Positions 19,699 through 29,141 of a DNA stretch of 35,514 bases are shown here, piece after piece (the first letter of the stretch is position 1; every line of letters starts with the position of its first letter). A program made the position numbers and the translations under genes. The notes below the pieces were generated by a model. The model made no database searches. It saw only the letters and a program-made list of their open reading frames with translations, and was not told the DNA's origin. Source of the stretch: Cyanobacteria bacterium J069 (GTDB lineage: Bacteria; Cyanobacteriota; Cyanobacteriia; Elainellales; Elainellaceae); the NCBI GenBank assembly GCA_003695655.1, contig RFIF01000572.1, positions 1 to 35,514 on the forward strand. The letters are read 5' to 3'.

Positions 19699-21189
19699 AT
19701 GGGGAGAACCGCGATGCATCCAGCGCAACGAAGTCATCTAACGCATCTGTCGTTTCGTGTGCTGCGGCTGACGCGATCGCACCGGAGAATCCTCCATACG
19801 GCTCGCCAGCTTGCCAACTGGCGTGTGCCTGTGATGGCTGGGCTGTCGGCCCTCTGGATTAGCAGTGCAGGGCTGACTGGGGCGCTGGCGCAGACTGCGC
19901 TTCCTCAGGCGGCGCAGCGGGCCTACGACAGCGGCGTTAGAAAGCTGAATGATCGCGACTATAGCGGCAGCATTGCAGACTTGACCCAAGCGCTGAGTTT
20001 CAGTCCCAGTAGCGCGGCGATCTATGCCATGCGGGGCGCAGCCTATGCGGGGTTGGGGCAGTTTGAACCCGCGATCGCCGACTATACCGCCGCCCTACAA
20101 CTCAACCCAACCTACGCCGATGTCTATTTCAATCGGGGCGTGGCCTATTACAGCGTGGGCAATGCAAGTGCTGCCCTCAGCGACTTTAATCAGGCCGCCC
20201 AACTGACGCCCAACCGGGCCGAGACCTATCTGAATCAGGGGCGGGCGCTGGTGGCGATGGGCGACTTGGGCGGGGCGATCGCCGCTTTTAATCAGGCGAT
20301 CGCCCTCCAGGCAAACTATCCCGAAGCATACCTGAATCGGGGCGTGGTGCGGGCACAGCAGGGCGATCATGCCGCCGCGATCGCCGACTATGACCAGGCA
20401 ATTGGCCAGCGCGCTGGCTATGCCGATGCCTATCTCAATCGCGGTAGCTCCTACTTTGCCCAGGGCAACCTGGAGGCAGCGCTGTTTGACTTTAGCGAGG
20501 CGATCGCCAAAGACAACACCTCAGCCGTGGCCTATTTCAACCGGGGCTATGTCGCCGGAACGCTGGGCGATCGCCGGGCAGCCCTGGCTGATTTCAACCA
20601 GGCTATTCAGCTTGATCCAAGTTATACCGCTGCCTATATGAACCGGGGCGTTTTGCGGGCGGCCGGCGGCAACCTAGAGGGGGCAATCAGCGACCTCAAC
20701 CAGGCGATCGCCCTGTCGCCTGATGCCGCACCTGCCTATAAAGCGAGAGCCGATGTGCTAATGCAAACGGGAGACACCCAGCAGGCGATCGCCGACTATA
20801 GCCGCGCCATCGAGCGCCAGCCCAACGACGCCAGCCTGCTGATCGCCCGCGCCGACGCCCGCATTGCCCGCAGCGACCTGTCCGGGGCCAACCAAGACCT
20901 GACGCAGGCGATCGCCCTCCGCCCCAACGACGCCCAGGCCTATGGCCAACGGGGTGCTGTGCGCTTGCGCCTCGGCGATGCCCGGAGCGCCCTCAACGAC
21001 CTCAACCAGGCAACTCGGCTCAATCCACAAGATGCCGACAGCTTTTATAACCGGGGCATTGTCAAAGCCAGATTGGGCGATCGCTCTGGGGCCCTGGCCG
21101 ACCTACGCCAGTCTGCCGAACTCTACCGCCAGCAGAGCAGCGCCGAGGGCTATCGGAATGCGATCGCCGAAATCGCCGCCATTCAATAA
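19699..21189 (+). CDS. Exported TPR-repeat protein (about 12 TPRs)
   Basis: Hydrophobic signal-like segment MAGLSALWISSAGLTGALAQ, then consecutive 34-aa TPR units such as ADVYFNRGVAYYSVGNASAALSDFNQAAQLTPNRAETYLNQGRAL; exact start uncertain. Confidence 0.9.
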   Translation: MGRTAMHPAQRSHLTHLSFRVLRLTRSHRRILHTARQLANWRVPVMAGLSALWISSAGLTGALAQTALPQAAQRAYDSGVRKLNDRDYSGSIADLTQALSFSPSSAAIYAMRGAAYAGLGQFEPAIADYTAALQLNPTYADVYFNRGVAYYSVGNASAALSDFNQAAQLTPNRAETYLNQGRALVAMGDLGGAIAAFNQAIALQANYPEAYLNRGVVRAQQGDHAAAIADYDQAIGQRAGYADAYLNRGSSYFAQGNLEAALFDFSEAIAKDNTSAVAYFNRGYVAGTLGDRRAALADFNQAIQLDPSYTAAYMNRGVLRAAGGNLEGAISDLNQAIALSPDAAPAYKARADVLMQTGDTQQAIADYSRAIERQPNDASLLIARADARIARSDLSGANQDLTQAIALRPNDAQAYGQRGAVRLRLGDARSALNDLNQATRLNPQDADSFYNRGIVKARLGDRSGALADLRQSAELYRQQSSAEGYRNAIAEIAAIQ

Positions 21190-21261
21190 ATCCCTGACGG
21201 AACCCAAGCTCTGCCCCAGCTCTGTGTAGGCGTGAGTCGTTGCGCCATTATGCACGACGGC

Positions 21262-21945
21262 TCACGTCGGCAGTCGATTCATCCAAGCTGCGACTAGCCC
21301 AATAATGGCGATGTGCGCCGGATAAAACCAGTAAAACCAGCGGGCTTTGGGGCCGCGTTCGCAGTTTGCCAGAGCAAAGATCAACGCAGCACCGCCAGCC
21401 AAAAACTGCATACTATCCGGCAACACCAGTGCCGTCAGTGCCGCAAAAACGCTCCAGGTTGACCACCATAGCAGCGTCGGCTTATATTGTCCGACCAGCG
21501 CAATCATGGCAATTCCGTAGGCGTCGTAGTTAAAGTTAGCCAGCTCTGCTACTACGGCTCCGCCAATCCAGATCAGCACTGCCCAGCCAGGCCACAGCCG
21601 AGCGCCACGCAAACACAGCAGCCCCAGCAACAGTGTAAATAAGATGTTGAAATCTTCCCCCAGATCAATCCCAAACGTGAGCTGGTAAATGGGCTGAGAG
21701 AGGATCGCCATACCCAAAAGGCGCAGCGCATATTGTTGGAAATTCTGCGTGTGGGCCTCGCCTTGCACCAGCAGCCACGCAAACAGCGGAAAGCTGAGCC
21801 GTCCCAAGCTGTAGCAAAGTAGCCCCAAATCAGTCTCTCGCAGGAAGACGTATCCAAGATGATCAATCACCATCAAACCCGCAGCCAGCAGCTTGATTTG
21901 ATAGTTGGTCAAAGTTGCAAAGCGGGCTGGAAAATCTGAAAACAC
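21262..21945 (-). CDS. TraX-family membrane protein
   Basis: YQIKLLAAGLMVIDHLGYVFL...LGRLSFPLFAWLLVQGEAHTQNFQQYALRLLGMAILSQPIYQLTFG...NILFTLLLGLL...WFYWFYPAHIAIIGLVA. Confidence 0.85.
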   Translation of the reverse strand: MFSDFPARFATLTNYQIKLLAAGLMVIDHLGYVFLRETDLGLLCYSLGRLSFPLFAWLLVQGEAHTQNFQQYALRLLGMAILSQPIYQLTFGIDLGEDFNILFTLLLGLLCLRGARLWPGWAVLIWIGGAVVAELANFNYDAYGIAMIALVGQYKPTLLWWSTWSVFAALTALVLPDSMQFLAGGAALIFALANCERGPKARWFYWFYPAHIAIIGLVAAWMNRLPT

Positions 21946-22157
21946 AGCACTAATCCGAACTGTATGCAGGATATCGCAACTTAGGAATTTGGGTTTTCGC
22001 GACTATGCGCTACTAGGCAACCTTGAAACAAGGCTGCTAGTGTATACGTGGATTGAACGAGCCGGGAAGCAGAACGCAAGTTCAACCTGATTTCAAATCA
22101 CCTGATTTCAACCCGGTTGTACCATTCTGGTTTGACAACACGCCCCCCTAAGCAATC

Positions 22158-22691
22158 ATGAGTAAACAACTTTCTGATCAGGCTAACAAACTCTGGACGC
22201 TGATCACGGAACCCAGCACAGCAAAAACCTATCGAGAATCGCTGGATGTTTCCTGGAAGATTTTAAAGGAGACGGGGAATTTTCTTTGGCTGGTGCTTTG
22301 CTTGTCGCTGGTCGGGATTGACTGGTTCTGGGAGAATTCTATTGCAGCCGGTCGCAAGACGCGCGACTGGGTAAACGATGTAACGACTGCCGAAAAGCCT
22401 TCTCCAGAGCAGCTTTTGACGCCGGAAACCGGAAAGAAACTGCTAGAGACGGGCAAATCGACGCTGGATACAGCGATCGCCGCCGCCCGCAAGCAGCTTG
22501 GTCTGTCGGAAAAGCCCGCAACCCCGGCTGCCCCGTCCAGCCCGCCCGCCGTTGCGACGCCGACTCCAGTGGCGAGCACTCCAGTAACGACTACTGCCCC
22601 GCCCGCAGCTAGCTCTCCGCCAGCGCCTCCCTCAGATCCCATTGACCCTGTGCTAGAAACGCCCACTGCAATCGGGGCGACTGAGGAATAG
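22158..22691 (+). CDS. Conserved hypothetical protein with one hydrophobic segment and Pro/Ala/Thr-rich C-terminus
   Basis: MSKQLSDQANKLWTLITEPSTAKTYRESLDVSWKILKETGNFLWLVLCLSLVGIDWFWENSIAAGRKTRDWV... with low-complexity PAAPSSPPAVATPTPVAS tail. Confidence 0.75.
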   Translation: MSKQLSDQANKLWTLITEPSTAKTYRESLDVSWKILKETGNFLWLVLCLSLVGIDWFWENSIAAGRKTRDWVNDVTTAEKPSPEQLLTPETGKKLLETGKSTLDTAIAAARKQLGLSEKPATPAAPSSPPAVATPTPVASTPVTTTAPPAASSPPAPPSDPIDPVLETPTAIGATEE

Positions 22692-22852
22692 CTTAATATC
22701 CCTTGGCAGCAGAATGGTAGAAGCCCTGGCGGCATGTAGGGTGGCGGAGGGCTGGCTTCAACGCTGGGCTGGCTGGTGGCGATCGCCGCTGGGAAAAGCC
22801 TGAGCCGTTTAAGTGTCGAAGCATTCTTCATGCACACTAGGCTTGTAGCTGT

Positions 22853-22858
22853 TACAAT
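22853..22858 (+). promoter_or_regulatory. Possible -10 element for rpsN
   Basis: tacaat in gcttgtagctgttacaatagagaacgctgtc, about 40 nt upstream of the rpsN ATG. Confidence 0.35.
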
Positions 22859-22898
22859 AGAGAACGCTGTCTAAATCAAAAGGTGAATGTGAGTATTC

Positions 22899-23201
22899 AT
22901 GGCTAAGAAGAGCATGATCGAGCGTGAGAAAAAGCGGGAAAGGCTGGTTGCCAAATATGCAGCCAAGCGAGAGTCTCTCATGGAAGAATTTGCGAATGCC
23001 GCAACGCAGCAAGAAAAGCTCGAAATTCACCGGAAGATTCAGCAACTGCCTCGCAACAGCGCCCCCACTCGCCACCGCAACCGCTGTTGGCTGACTGGAC
23101 GCTCCAGAGGCTACTATCGTGACTTTGGTCTGTCTCGCCATGTCATTCGAGAAATGGCGCACCAGGGTTTGCTTCCTGGTGTTGTGAAGTCAAGCTGGTA
23201 A
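22899..23201 (+). CDS. rpsN: 30S ribosomal protein S14
   Basis: [31 protein letters not shown]...[51 protein letters not shown]. Confidence 0.99.
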   Translation: MAKKSMIEREKKRERLVAKYAAKRESLMEEFANAATQQEKLEIHRKIQQLPRNSAPTRHRNRCWLTGRSRGYYRDFGLSRHVIREMAHQGLLPGVVKSSW

Positions 23202-23335
23202 GGTTCACTCCCAAGTGGCGATCGCCACCCTGAATCCAGCCGCACTTAAAGCGCATTAGTTTAAGCATATTAGGCATATTAGTTTAAGCACATTAGACTA
23301 GGTCTACTAGACGGCGCATTAGAGATAGTTGAGTT

Positions 23336-23677
23336 TTGAATCAGCATCCACTCCAGCCCGGGCAAGTTTTTTCGAGTCCGGGCTGTTGCTATACCTACCG
23401 CATTTTGGGGCCCTGCTGTCGCCTGTTTGATCGAGACGAGTTGCCCTATCCCTGCTGTCGGCTAGAATGGCGTGGCAAAGAGCCAAGCTGGCGACGCATT
23501 GGGCGACGACTGGTGCCAGACATGGGGGCGCGGTCTTCGCCTTCCTATGCCGTTGAAATTTTGGGACAAGAGCAGGCAAGTGAACCGTTTGTGGTCACTT
23601 TTTATTGGCTAAAACTGCCGTCTGAACAGCGCGAGTGGTGGTATTCGCGCAGGCTGAAACTTGAAGAAGATGCCTAA
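23336..23677 (+). CDS. Conserved hypothetical protein, TTG start
   Basis: HPLQPGQVFSSPGCCYTYRILGPCCRLFDRDELPYPCCRLEWRGKEPSWRRI...YWLKLPSEQREWWYSRRLKLEEDA; cysteine-rich N-terminal half. Confidence 0.55.
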   Translation: MNQHPLQPGQVFSSPGCCYTYRILGPCCRLFDRDELPYPCCRLEWRGKEPSWRRIGRRLVPDMGARSSPSYAVEILGQEQASEPFVVTFYWLKLPSEQREWWYSRRLKLEEDA

Positions 23678-23833
23678 GGTCAGGCTTGCTATAGGGCGCA
23701 TCATCAATTCACCTCAGAACTCTTGAGGAATCAGCACTATCGCGCCCGCCCCAGCAGGTCAAGCTTGGGGCTGAAACCCGCAAGAAACTAGTGTTTTGCT
23801 GACAATTGATGACAGCCCGTAGCGCCCGGCTCG

Positions 23834-24355
23834 TTAGTTTTCGCTAAATTTCGGCTGATTTTCAATCACTTGATGAGCGATCGCCTCTAGCACAGGCACC
23901 GATGCCGACGACACCAGCGTAGACGGGTACACCGCCGTTCCCAGGCTGGGGTGCAAAATCACACGGCAGTTGCCACAGTGCCCAGTCGAGTAACCCAAGG
24001 CTGACCCCGCCACAGCGACATCATCCAAGGACAGGGTGCCTGCCCCAGACAACATTGGCCATCCGGTTCGCGGATCAAAGACTTCTGCGAGATAGCCTTC
24101 ATTCTGGAGCATTTGGGCGATTGCCCCTCCTAAAACGAGAAAGTGCGATCGCAGATGCTCCTTTTCATGCTCGGTATCGGCCGTCCGCTCCACCAGCGCA
24201 ACCTGACTCGGTTGCAGCAACACTAGCATCGACGCAATCGGCTGCGACCATCCGGGCAGCAGGCGCGGCTGATGTCGCAACAGATAATCGCTGGGCGGAT
24301 GAACCGAGTAATACACAGCAGTGTGCCGGAAAGCAAGACTGTCGAGAACGGGCAA
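23834..24355 (-). CDS. Methylmalonic aciduria and homocystinuria type D (MMADHC)-like protein
   Basis: YYSVHPPSDYLLRHQPRLLPGWSQPIASMLVLLQPSQVALVERTADTEHEKEHLRSHFL...FDPRTGWPMLSGAGTLSLDDVAVAGSALGYSTGHCGNCRVILHPSLGTAVYPSTLVSSA; matches my recollection of cyanobacterial proteins annotated with this name. Confidence 0.6.
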   Translation of the reverse strand: MPVLDSLAFRHTAVYYSVHPPSDYLLRHQPRLLPGWSQPIASMLVLLQPSQVALVERTADTEHEKEHLRSHFLVLGGAIAQMLQNEGYLAEVFDPRTGWPMLSGAGTLSLDDVAVAGSALGYSTGHCGNCRVILHPSLGTAVYPSTLVSSASVPVLEAIAHQVIENQPKFSEN

Positions 24356-24516
24356 ATCGAGTTTTTCTTAAACCTGCCTTTACCAAAAGATCGGGGAAAC
24401 CCGCTAGGATTCAGGACGCTGGGCTACGTCATGTTAGGCAAGCAACTTGGGCAAGCATATGCCGGATAATACACGCCTGGCAGTCAGCGTAGCTAAAAAA
24501 TCTATGAGCAAAATCT

Positions 24517-24963
24517 ATGAGTGAACTGATTGTGGCAGTGTTTGACCAAAAGCTGGCAGCCGATCAGGCGCTGCTCGATCTGCTGGGTCGTGAGCAATCC
24601 CACCTGACGGATTTTGAAGATGCAGTGGTGGTCGTCAAAAACGCAGACGGAAAAATTCGGGTCAAGGCCTATCATGACTTGCTGGAACCCGTCGGTGAGT
24701 TAAGCAACGACCTCTGGGGTGGCATCGTTAGCTCAGTTGTGTTTCATCGCTCGCTGGCGATCGCCCATGAGGTCTTCAATCCTGACTTTCTGAATCAAGT
24801 CGAAGACGCTCTCCAGCCTGGATCGTCAGCGTTGCTGGTGCTGGTTCATCCCGAAGCCTCGGCGCGCATTGTTGAGGAGTTGTCTGAGCTAAGCAGTGTC
24901 ATCATCAAAACGCCGCTGCCCGAAGCCAAACGCAAATCGCTGAAGTCTCTGTCGGCTTCCTAA
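24517..24963 (+). CDS. DUF1269-like protein
   Basis: LIVAVFDQKLAADQALLDLLGREQSHLTDFEDAVVVVKNADGKIRVKAYHDL...GGIVSSVVFH...LVLVHPEASARIVEELSELSSVIIKTPL. Confidence 0.7.
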   Translation: MSELIVAVFDQKLAADQALLDLLGREQSHLTDFEDAVVVVKNADGKIRVKAYHDLLEPVGELSNDLWGGIVSSVVFHRSLAIAHEVFNPDFLNQVEDALQPGSSALLVLVHPEASARIVEELSELSSVIIKTPLPEAKRKSLKSLSAS

Positions 24964-25178
24964 TCGCTTTCTAAGCCAGGTTCTAAGCCAGGCAGACCGG
25001 CTGCTAAAAATCGACTGTCAGATTTGGCTGAATAGCCCAGAGATGGGATAGAAAAATGTTTGATCTCATCTTCGGGCTGTGTTTCAACCAGATGCATATC
25101 AAACCGTAAAGTTGAATTTAGCAAAGGCTTGAAACCTGACTCTTAAAACCTGACCCCTGACCTCTATCCCCCAACCTG

Positions 25179-27260
25179 TTACTTGGGAAAGCTGGGCAGA
25201 TCGATCGCTGCCAGCGACGAGAGCTTCTTGGTAGGACGAGTTGGGTAGACGACGGGAGCCAAATTCTCTGCGGCTTCTGGATTGGGGGCGTCGGAGCCAG
25301 CGATGGGTGTTGCGGCATCTGCCGCAGACGCAGTGGCCCAGCGATGCGTCTCAAATGGCATTGTCAGCAGCTTGGGCTGAACCGGAGTCGCTCGGGGCGG
25401 CATCGGCGGAATGGGTGCAGAGGCGGCCGGCGTAAAAGCTGAGGAACGGGCAGCAGTCCGTTCAGACTCGGCCCCTTCTGACTCAGCCCCTTCTGACTCA
25501 GCAAATGCAGGAGATGGACGTTTGAGATCGGATGGCTGAGCAGCCGGAGTAGCAGCCGTTGACGGCAGGTGCGGCGGCGCGGCAGGCGGCGGACTGGGTG
25601 GCACAGCCAAATCCAGATTGTTACCAGCGGCGATCGCCTCGGTGGAGAGCGCTGCCAACTGGTCAATCAGCCCCGCTTGCAGCAGATCTTCCGCTGACCC
25701 CTCCACCAATTTTGCCAGGTCTTGCCAGAGAGAGGTTTCGGCATCGCCATCGGTGCTAGGGGCACTGCCCACTTCGTTCACCAGTTCTGTAAACTCTCGG
25801 AACAATGAGCGGATATTGTCGGCAGCGGCGGCCTCAGTGGCCGCCAGCTCTGGCGAGGTAGCAGAAGACGGAGCGATCGCCGCCCCATCAGCCTCCGGTG
25901 CCATCCTCATCGCGTCTACCGATTGACCAAAATTGAGGGCAATAACGTTGGCAGCGGTGTCATTGGGAGGCGTCACACCGCTGACTTCCGCAACCGCTGG
26001 TGACTCTGAATCTGCTTCACTGCTCCGGCTTGCTCCTGCACCCGCTGGGTGATCCGAATTGTCGGCATCATTCGACCCAGCATTACTAGAGAGATGCAAA
26101 GAACTAACGCTCGAATCATCAGCAGACAAGTCTGCATCTGCTAAAGCCACCTCTGCCAGCCAGGATGCCGAGTCCTCCCCCTCCGCAGAGCGACTCGCCA
26201 GCACATCCACTAGCTTAGAGGGCACGACTGACTGAGCCGATTCCGCCGACCAAGGCTGGATCGTCGAGGCTCTGGGCAGCAAAGACGGAGCAGCCAGCAA
26301 TTCAGCCGTGGCTCCGGTTTCCTGCCAGGGCTGGGCAGTTGGCGGAGCATCCGTTTCTCCTGGGGATTCCAGCAGCGCGGCAGGCACCTCCAGACAGCGC
26401 TCAAGTGCTGCCTTGAACTGGAGGGTATAGCGCTGCTGTCGCTGGAGGCGCGCCTGCAAATCTCGCGCCAGGGCTTCACTGCGGCCGAGGCGCTGCGACT
26501 GTTCCTCATATTGCTGCTGGGTTCGCGCACAGTCTTGCTCAAGCTGGGTAATACGCTCCTGGCTCAGCGTCAGTTCCTGAGATAGAGTCTCTGCTAAGAC
26601 CTGCTGGCGATGGCCAAGCTGCTGCGCGGCTTCTAGCTGCTCTGTAAGCTGGATTACCTGCTGCTCCAGGGCTTGGGCTGTGATCTGCAACCGCTCTATA
26701 TCCGGCATTGCCCCGGTTTCTGCTTGCCGCCGCTCCAGCGCGTCTTCAAGCATCGATACGCGGTCGAGTAGGGCATTGTTGCACTGATTGAGTTCTTGAA
26801 TCAGGCTAATCATGTCGGCAACCTGGGGTGCTGCCTGTGCTGCATCAGCAGCCCCAGCCGGCGTTGCCACGTTCCAACTAGGGCGCTCTGGGGAAATCCG
26901 GCGCGTTGCGGGCTGGGAAATGGGTTGAGCGGGTTGAGAATTCGGCTGTGGTGCGGGCCGGGAAATGGGTTGGATGGGCTGAATGTTGGGTTTTGCCTGT
27001 CCATACATCGCCTGCCGCTCGATGGCGTCGGCACTAATCGCGTTGGGGAAATTCACAGGCTGCCACTCTTCCCAAGGTTCAGCCGGAGGCTGGGGCGCAG
27101 GCGTGGCATCCGGAGCACCTGCTCCCTCAACTGCGGCGGATGCTGGCTCTGCACTCGGCTCGGTCGAAAATTCTGCCCAGCCAGCAAACCAGCTTGAAGG
27201 GGATGGCAGGTTTTCCGAGTGGGGGGTTTGTTCGTTGGGGGAAGAGTTTGGCTCGCTCAT
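25179..27260 (-). CDS. Large hypothetical protein with Pro/Gln-rich N-terminus, central coiled coil and acidic Ala/Ser-rich C-terminal half
   Basis: Single long ORF; heptad-rich segment NQCNNALLDRVSMLEDALERRQ...LEQQVIQLTEQLEAAQQLGHRQQVLAETLSQELTLSQERITQLEQDCARTQQQYEEQ. Confidence 0.7.
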   Translation of the reverse strand: MSEPNSSPNEQTPHSENLPSPSSWFAGWAEFSTEPSAEPASAAVEGAGAPDATPAPQPPAEPWEEWQPVNFPNAISADAIERQAMYGQAKPNIQPIQPISRPAPQPNSQPAQPISQPATRRISPERPSWNVATPAGAADAAQAAPQVADMISLIQELNQCNNALLDRVSMLEDALERRQAETGAMPDIERLQITAQALEQQVIQLTEQLEAAQQLGHRQQVLAETLSQELTLSQERITQLEQDCARTQQQYEEQSQRLGRSEALARDLQARLQRQQRYTLQFKAALERCLEVPAALLESPGETDAPPTAQPWQETGATAELLAAPSLLPRASTIQPWSAESAQSVVPSKLVDVLASRSAEGEDSASWLAEVALADADLSADDSSVSSLHLSSNAGSNDADNSDHPAGAGASRSSEADSESPAVAEVSGVTPPNDTAANVIALNFGQSVDAMRMAPEADGAAIAPSSATSPELAATEAAAADNIRSLFREFTELVNEVGSAPSTDGDAETSLWQDLAKLVEGSAEDLLQAGLIDQLAALSTEAIAAGNNLDLAVPPSPPPAAPPHLPSTAATPAAQPSDLKRPSPAFAESEGAESEGAESERTAARSSAFTPAASAPIPPMPPRATPVQPKLLTMPFETHRWATASAADAATPIAGSDAPNPEAAENLAPVVYPTRPTKKLSSLAAIDLPSFPK

Positions 27261-27536
27261 CGATTTAGCCTGGCGGGGAGGGAAGCGGTAAACAATTAAA
27301 GACCTAACCTTGGTAACACAGAAATTTGACTTGGGAACGGTTTTTTACCGAATCCTTTGCGAAGTTCTGCAAGTTCTGCATAATTTTTCGGGAAATGGGT
27401 ACATTTGTGGCGCATTTGGAGGATATTGCCGCAATCACGATATCGCCGTACTGGTTGAAGAAATGGTAGACGATTTTATGCGGTTTGAGCCTCAGCGTTG
27501 CGGATGTGTCAATCCTAGCGAATGCTGAGTTAAGGG

Positions 27537-27632
27537 GGACTCTGGTCGGGGCGGACTCTGGTCGGGGCGGACTCTGGTCGGGGCGGACTCTAGTTAGGCG
27601 AACTCTAGGCAGGGCGAACTCTAGGTGGGGCG
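27537..27632. repeat. Tandem repeat, 16-bp unit ggactctggtcggggc x6 (three perfect, three diverged)
   Basis: Three exact copies 27537-27584, then ggactctagttaggcg, aactctaggcagggcg, aactctaggtggggcg. Confidence 0.93.
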
Positions 27633-27647
27633 ATCGCCCTTGTCGGG

Positions 27648-28685
27648 TTACTGAAGAATGCTGGCGAGCAATTCTCGGTGCATGGCGGCGCGATCGCCAA
27701 TAGCAGCAAGCTGATCGGCTGAGAGTCCGTCGCCATTGGCGTAGAGGTCGATCCATCTCTGGCTGATGGCTGTGGCATTGTCGGGCAGTTGGTCAAGCTC
27801 CCAGCCTGGCATCTGAAATTCATCCATCAGGCGGCTGACCTTGGGGTCATAGCTGATGGCAAAACAGCGGCACTGGTGAGCGGCCGCCATGATTAGCCCG
27901 TGCAGGCGCATGGCGATCGCCATCTCGACGCCCTGAAACAGTCCGGCAAGCTGAAGCGGGTCGGTCAGGGTGAGCACGGTGCTGTGGTGGGGCAGATGGG
28001 CGTGGAGGGCTTGGGCGATCGCCTCGTCTTGTGAAGGCTGAAACGGCACCAGCAGCACATGAGCCTGAGTCGCCTGCTGAAACATCGCCAGCGCCTGTCC
28101 CAGCGTTTGCAGCCGTGCTTCAGTCAGCAGCGGATGCGGACGCAGCGCTACGGCAACGCGGGGAGCGGGCAAATCCCACAGCCCCGGCACTGGGCTACCC
28201 TGCAACGCCCACACCGGGTCGGGAGCCAGCGTCACGGGAATTCCCCAAGAGGTGAGCAGCTCTGCTGAGGGGCGATCGCGCACGCTGACGCCCTGACACC
28301 CAGCAAAGGCCCGCTGGGCCAGCCAGCGGCTGGGGGCGCGGTGGAGCGGGCCCACGCCCTGGGCCCAGGCGATCGTCTTTAGCCCGAGGCGCTGGGCAAG
28401 TAGCATCAGCCCGCCATAATACCAGGGATTGAGCGCGCTGGTGGCGTCTTGCATGAGGCTGCCGCCGCCCCAGATCAGGGCGTCTGACCGCTGGAGCGCC
28501 TGCAAAACAGTGGAGAGATTCATGCGATCGCCCGCTTCGACGCCAAATCGAGCGGCCGTTTCGGCAGGATTGCCCGACAGCACCAGCGGCGTGACGTGGG
28601 CAGGCAGCATTTGTAATAGCGTCGCTAGCAGCGCCTCATCGCCGCCATTGCCCTTGCCGTAATACCCACACAAAACTGCCCGCAT
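27648..28685 (-). CDS. csaB: Polysaccharide pyruvyl transferase CsaB
   Basis: MRAVLCGYYGKGNGGDEALLATLLQML...DALIWGGGSLMQDATSALNPWYYGGLMLLAQRLGLKTIAWAQGVGPL...AMRLHGLIMAAAHQCRCFAISYDPKVSRLMDEF. Confidence 0.93.
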   Translation of the reverse strand: MRAVLCGYYGKGNGGDEALLATLLQMLPAHVTPLVLSGNPAETAARFGVEAGDRMNLSTVLQALQRSDALIWGGGSLMQDATSALNPWYYGGLMLLAQRLGLKTIAWAQGVGPLHRAPSRWLAQRAFAGCQGVSVRDRPSAELLTSWGIPVTLAPDPVWALQGSPVPGLWDLPAPRVAVALRPHPLLTEARLQTLGQALAMFQQATQAHVLLVPFQPSQDEAIAQALHAHLPHHSTVLTLTDPLQLAGLFQGVEMAIAMRLHGLIMAAAHQCRCFAISYDPKVSRLMDEFQMPGWELDQLPDNATAISQRWIDLYANGDGLSADQLAAIGDRAAMHRELLASILQ

Positions 28686-28785
28686 CGCCTTCGCCCAAGC
28701 AAACCCGTGAAACATGTCATCATTTTGATAGTGCTGGCCGCGCCGCACCCCCAAATCATGCCACGAGTTGCCCCAAGTTCCGCCT

Positions 28786-29100
28786 ATGCACGCCCTCTCA
28801 ATCCCTACCTGGATCATCCACATCTCTAGCGTGGTGGAATGGATCGCCGCCATCTGGCTGATTTGGATTTATGCTGATGTGTCCAAGCAGCCCGCCTGGC
28901 GATCGCTCTCCTGGGGAATGCTGCCCGTACTGATCAGCGCGATGTGCGCCTGTACCTGGCATTTTTTCGACAATGCGTCCAGCTTGGAATGGCTGGTCAC
29001 GGTTCAAGCCGCAACGACCGTCTTGGGAAACATCACGCTTTGCATTGCGGGCTGGTGGATCTGGCGCGCTACGCAGGTTGCCAAAGAAGAGGGCGAGTAG
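28786..29100 (+). CDS. DUF2499 / Ycf49-like membrane protein
   Basis: MHALSIPTWIIHISSVVEWIAAIWLIWIYADVSKQPAWRSLSWGMLPVLISAMCACTWHFFDNASSLEWLVTVQAATTVLGNITLCIAGWWIW. Confidence 0.88.
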   Translation: MHALSIPTWIIHISSVVEWIAAIWLIWIYADVSKQPAWRSLSWGMLPVLISAMCACTWHFFDNASSLEWLVTVQAATTVLGNITLCIAGWWIWRATQVAKEEGE

Positions 29101-29141
29101 CAAACCTGCTGCCCGCCCTCTCCACATCTCACCGTCCCGCG

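Noticed and set aside
19395-19737. ORFs translating the 12-bp repeat (VGRCVGRC, CWSLCWSL, DQHSDQHS, TNTATNTA)
   Set aside because: Produced by an in-frame 12-bp repeat; no supporting motif or start signal. Treated as repeat DNA.
27304-27756. Minus-strand 150-aa ORF covering the 16-bp array
   Set aside because: Overlaps the csaB 3' end and repeat array; Arg/Pro-rich translation looks non-coding.
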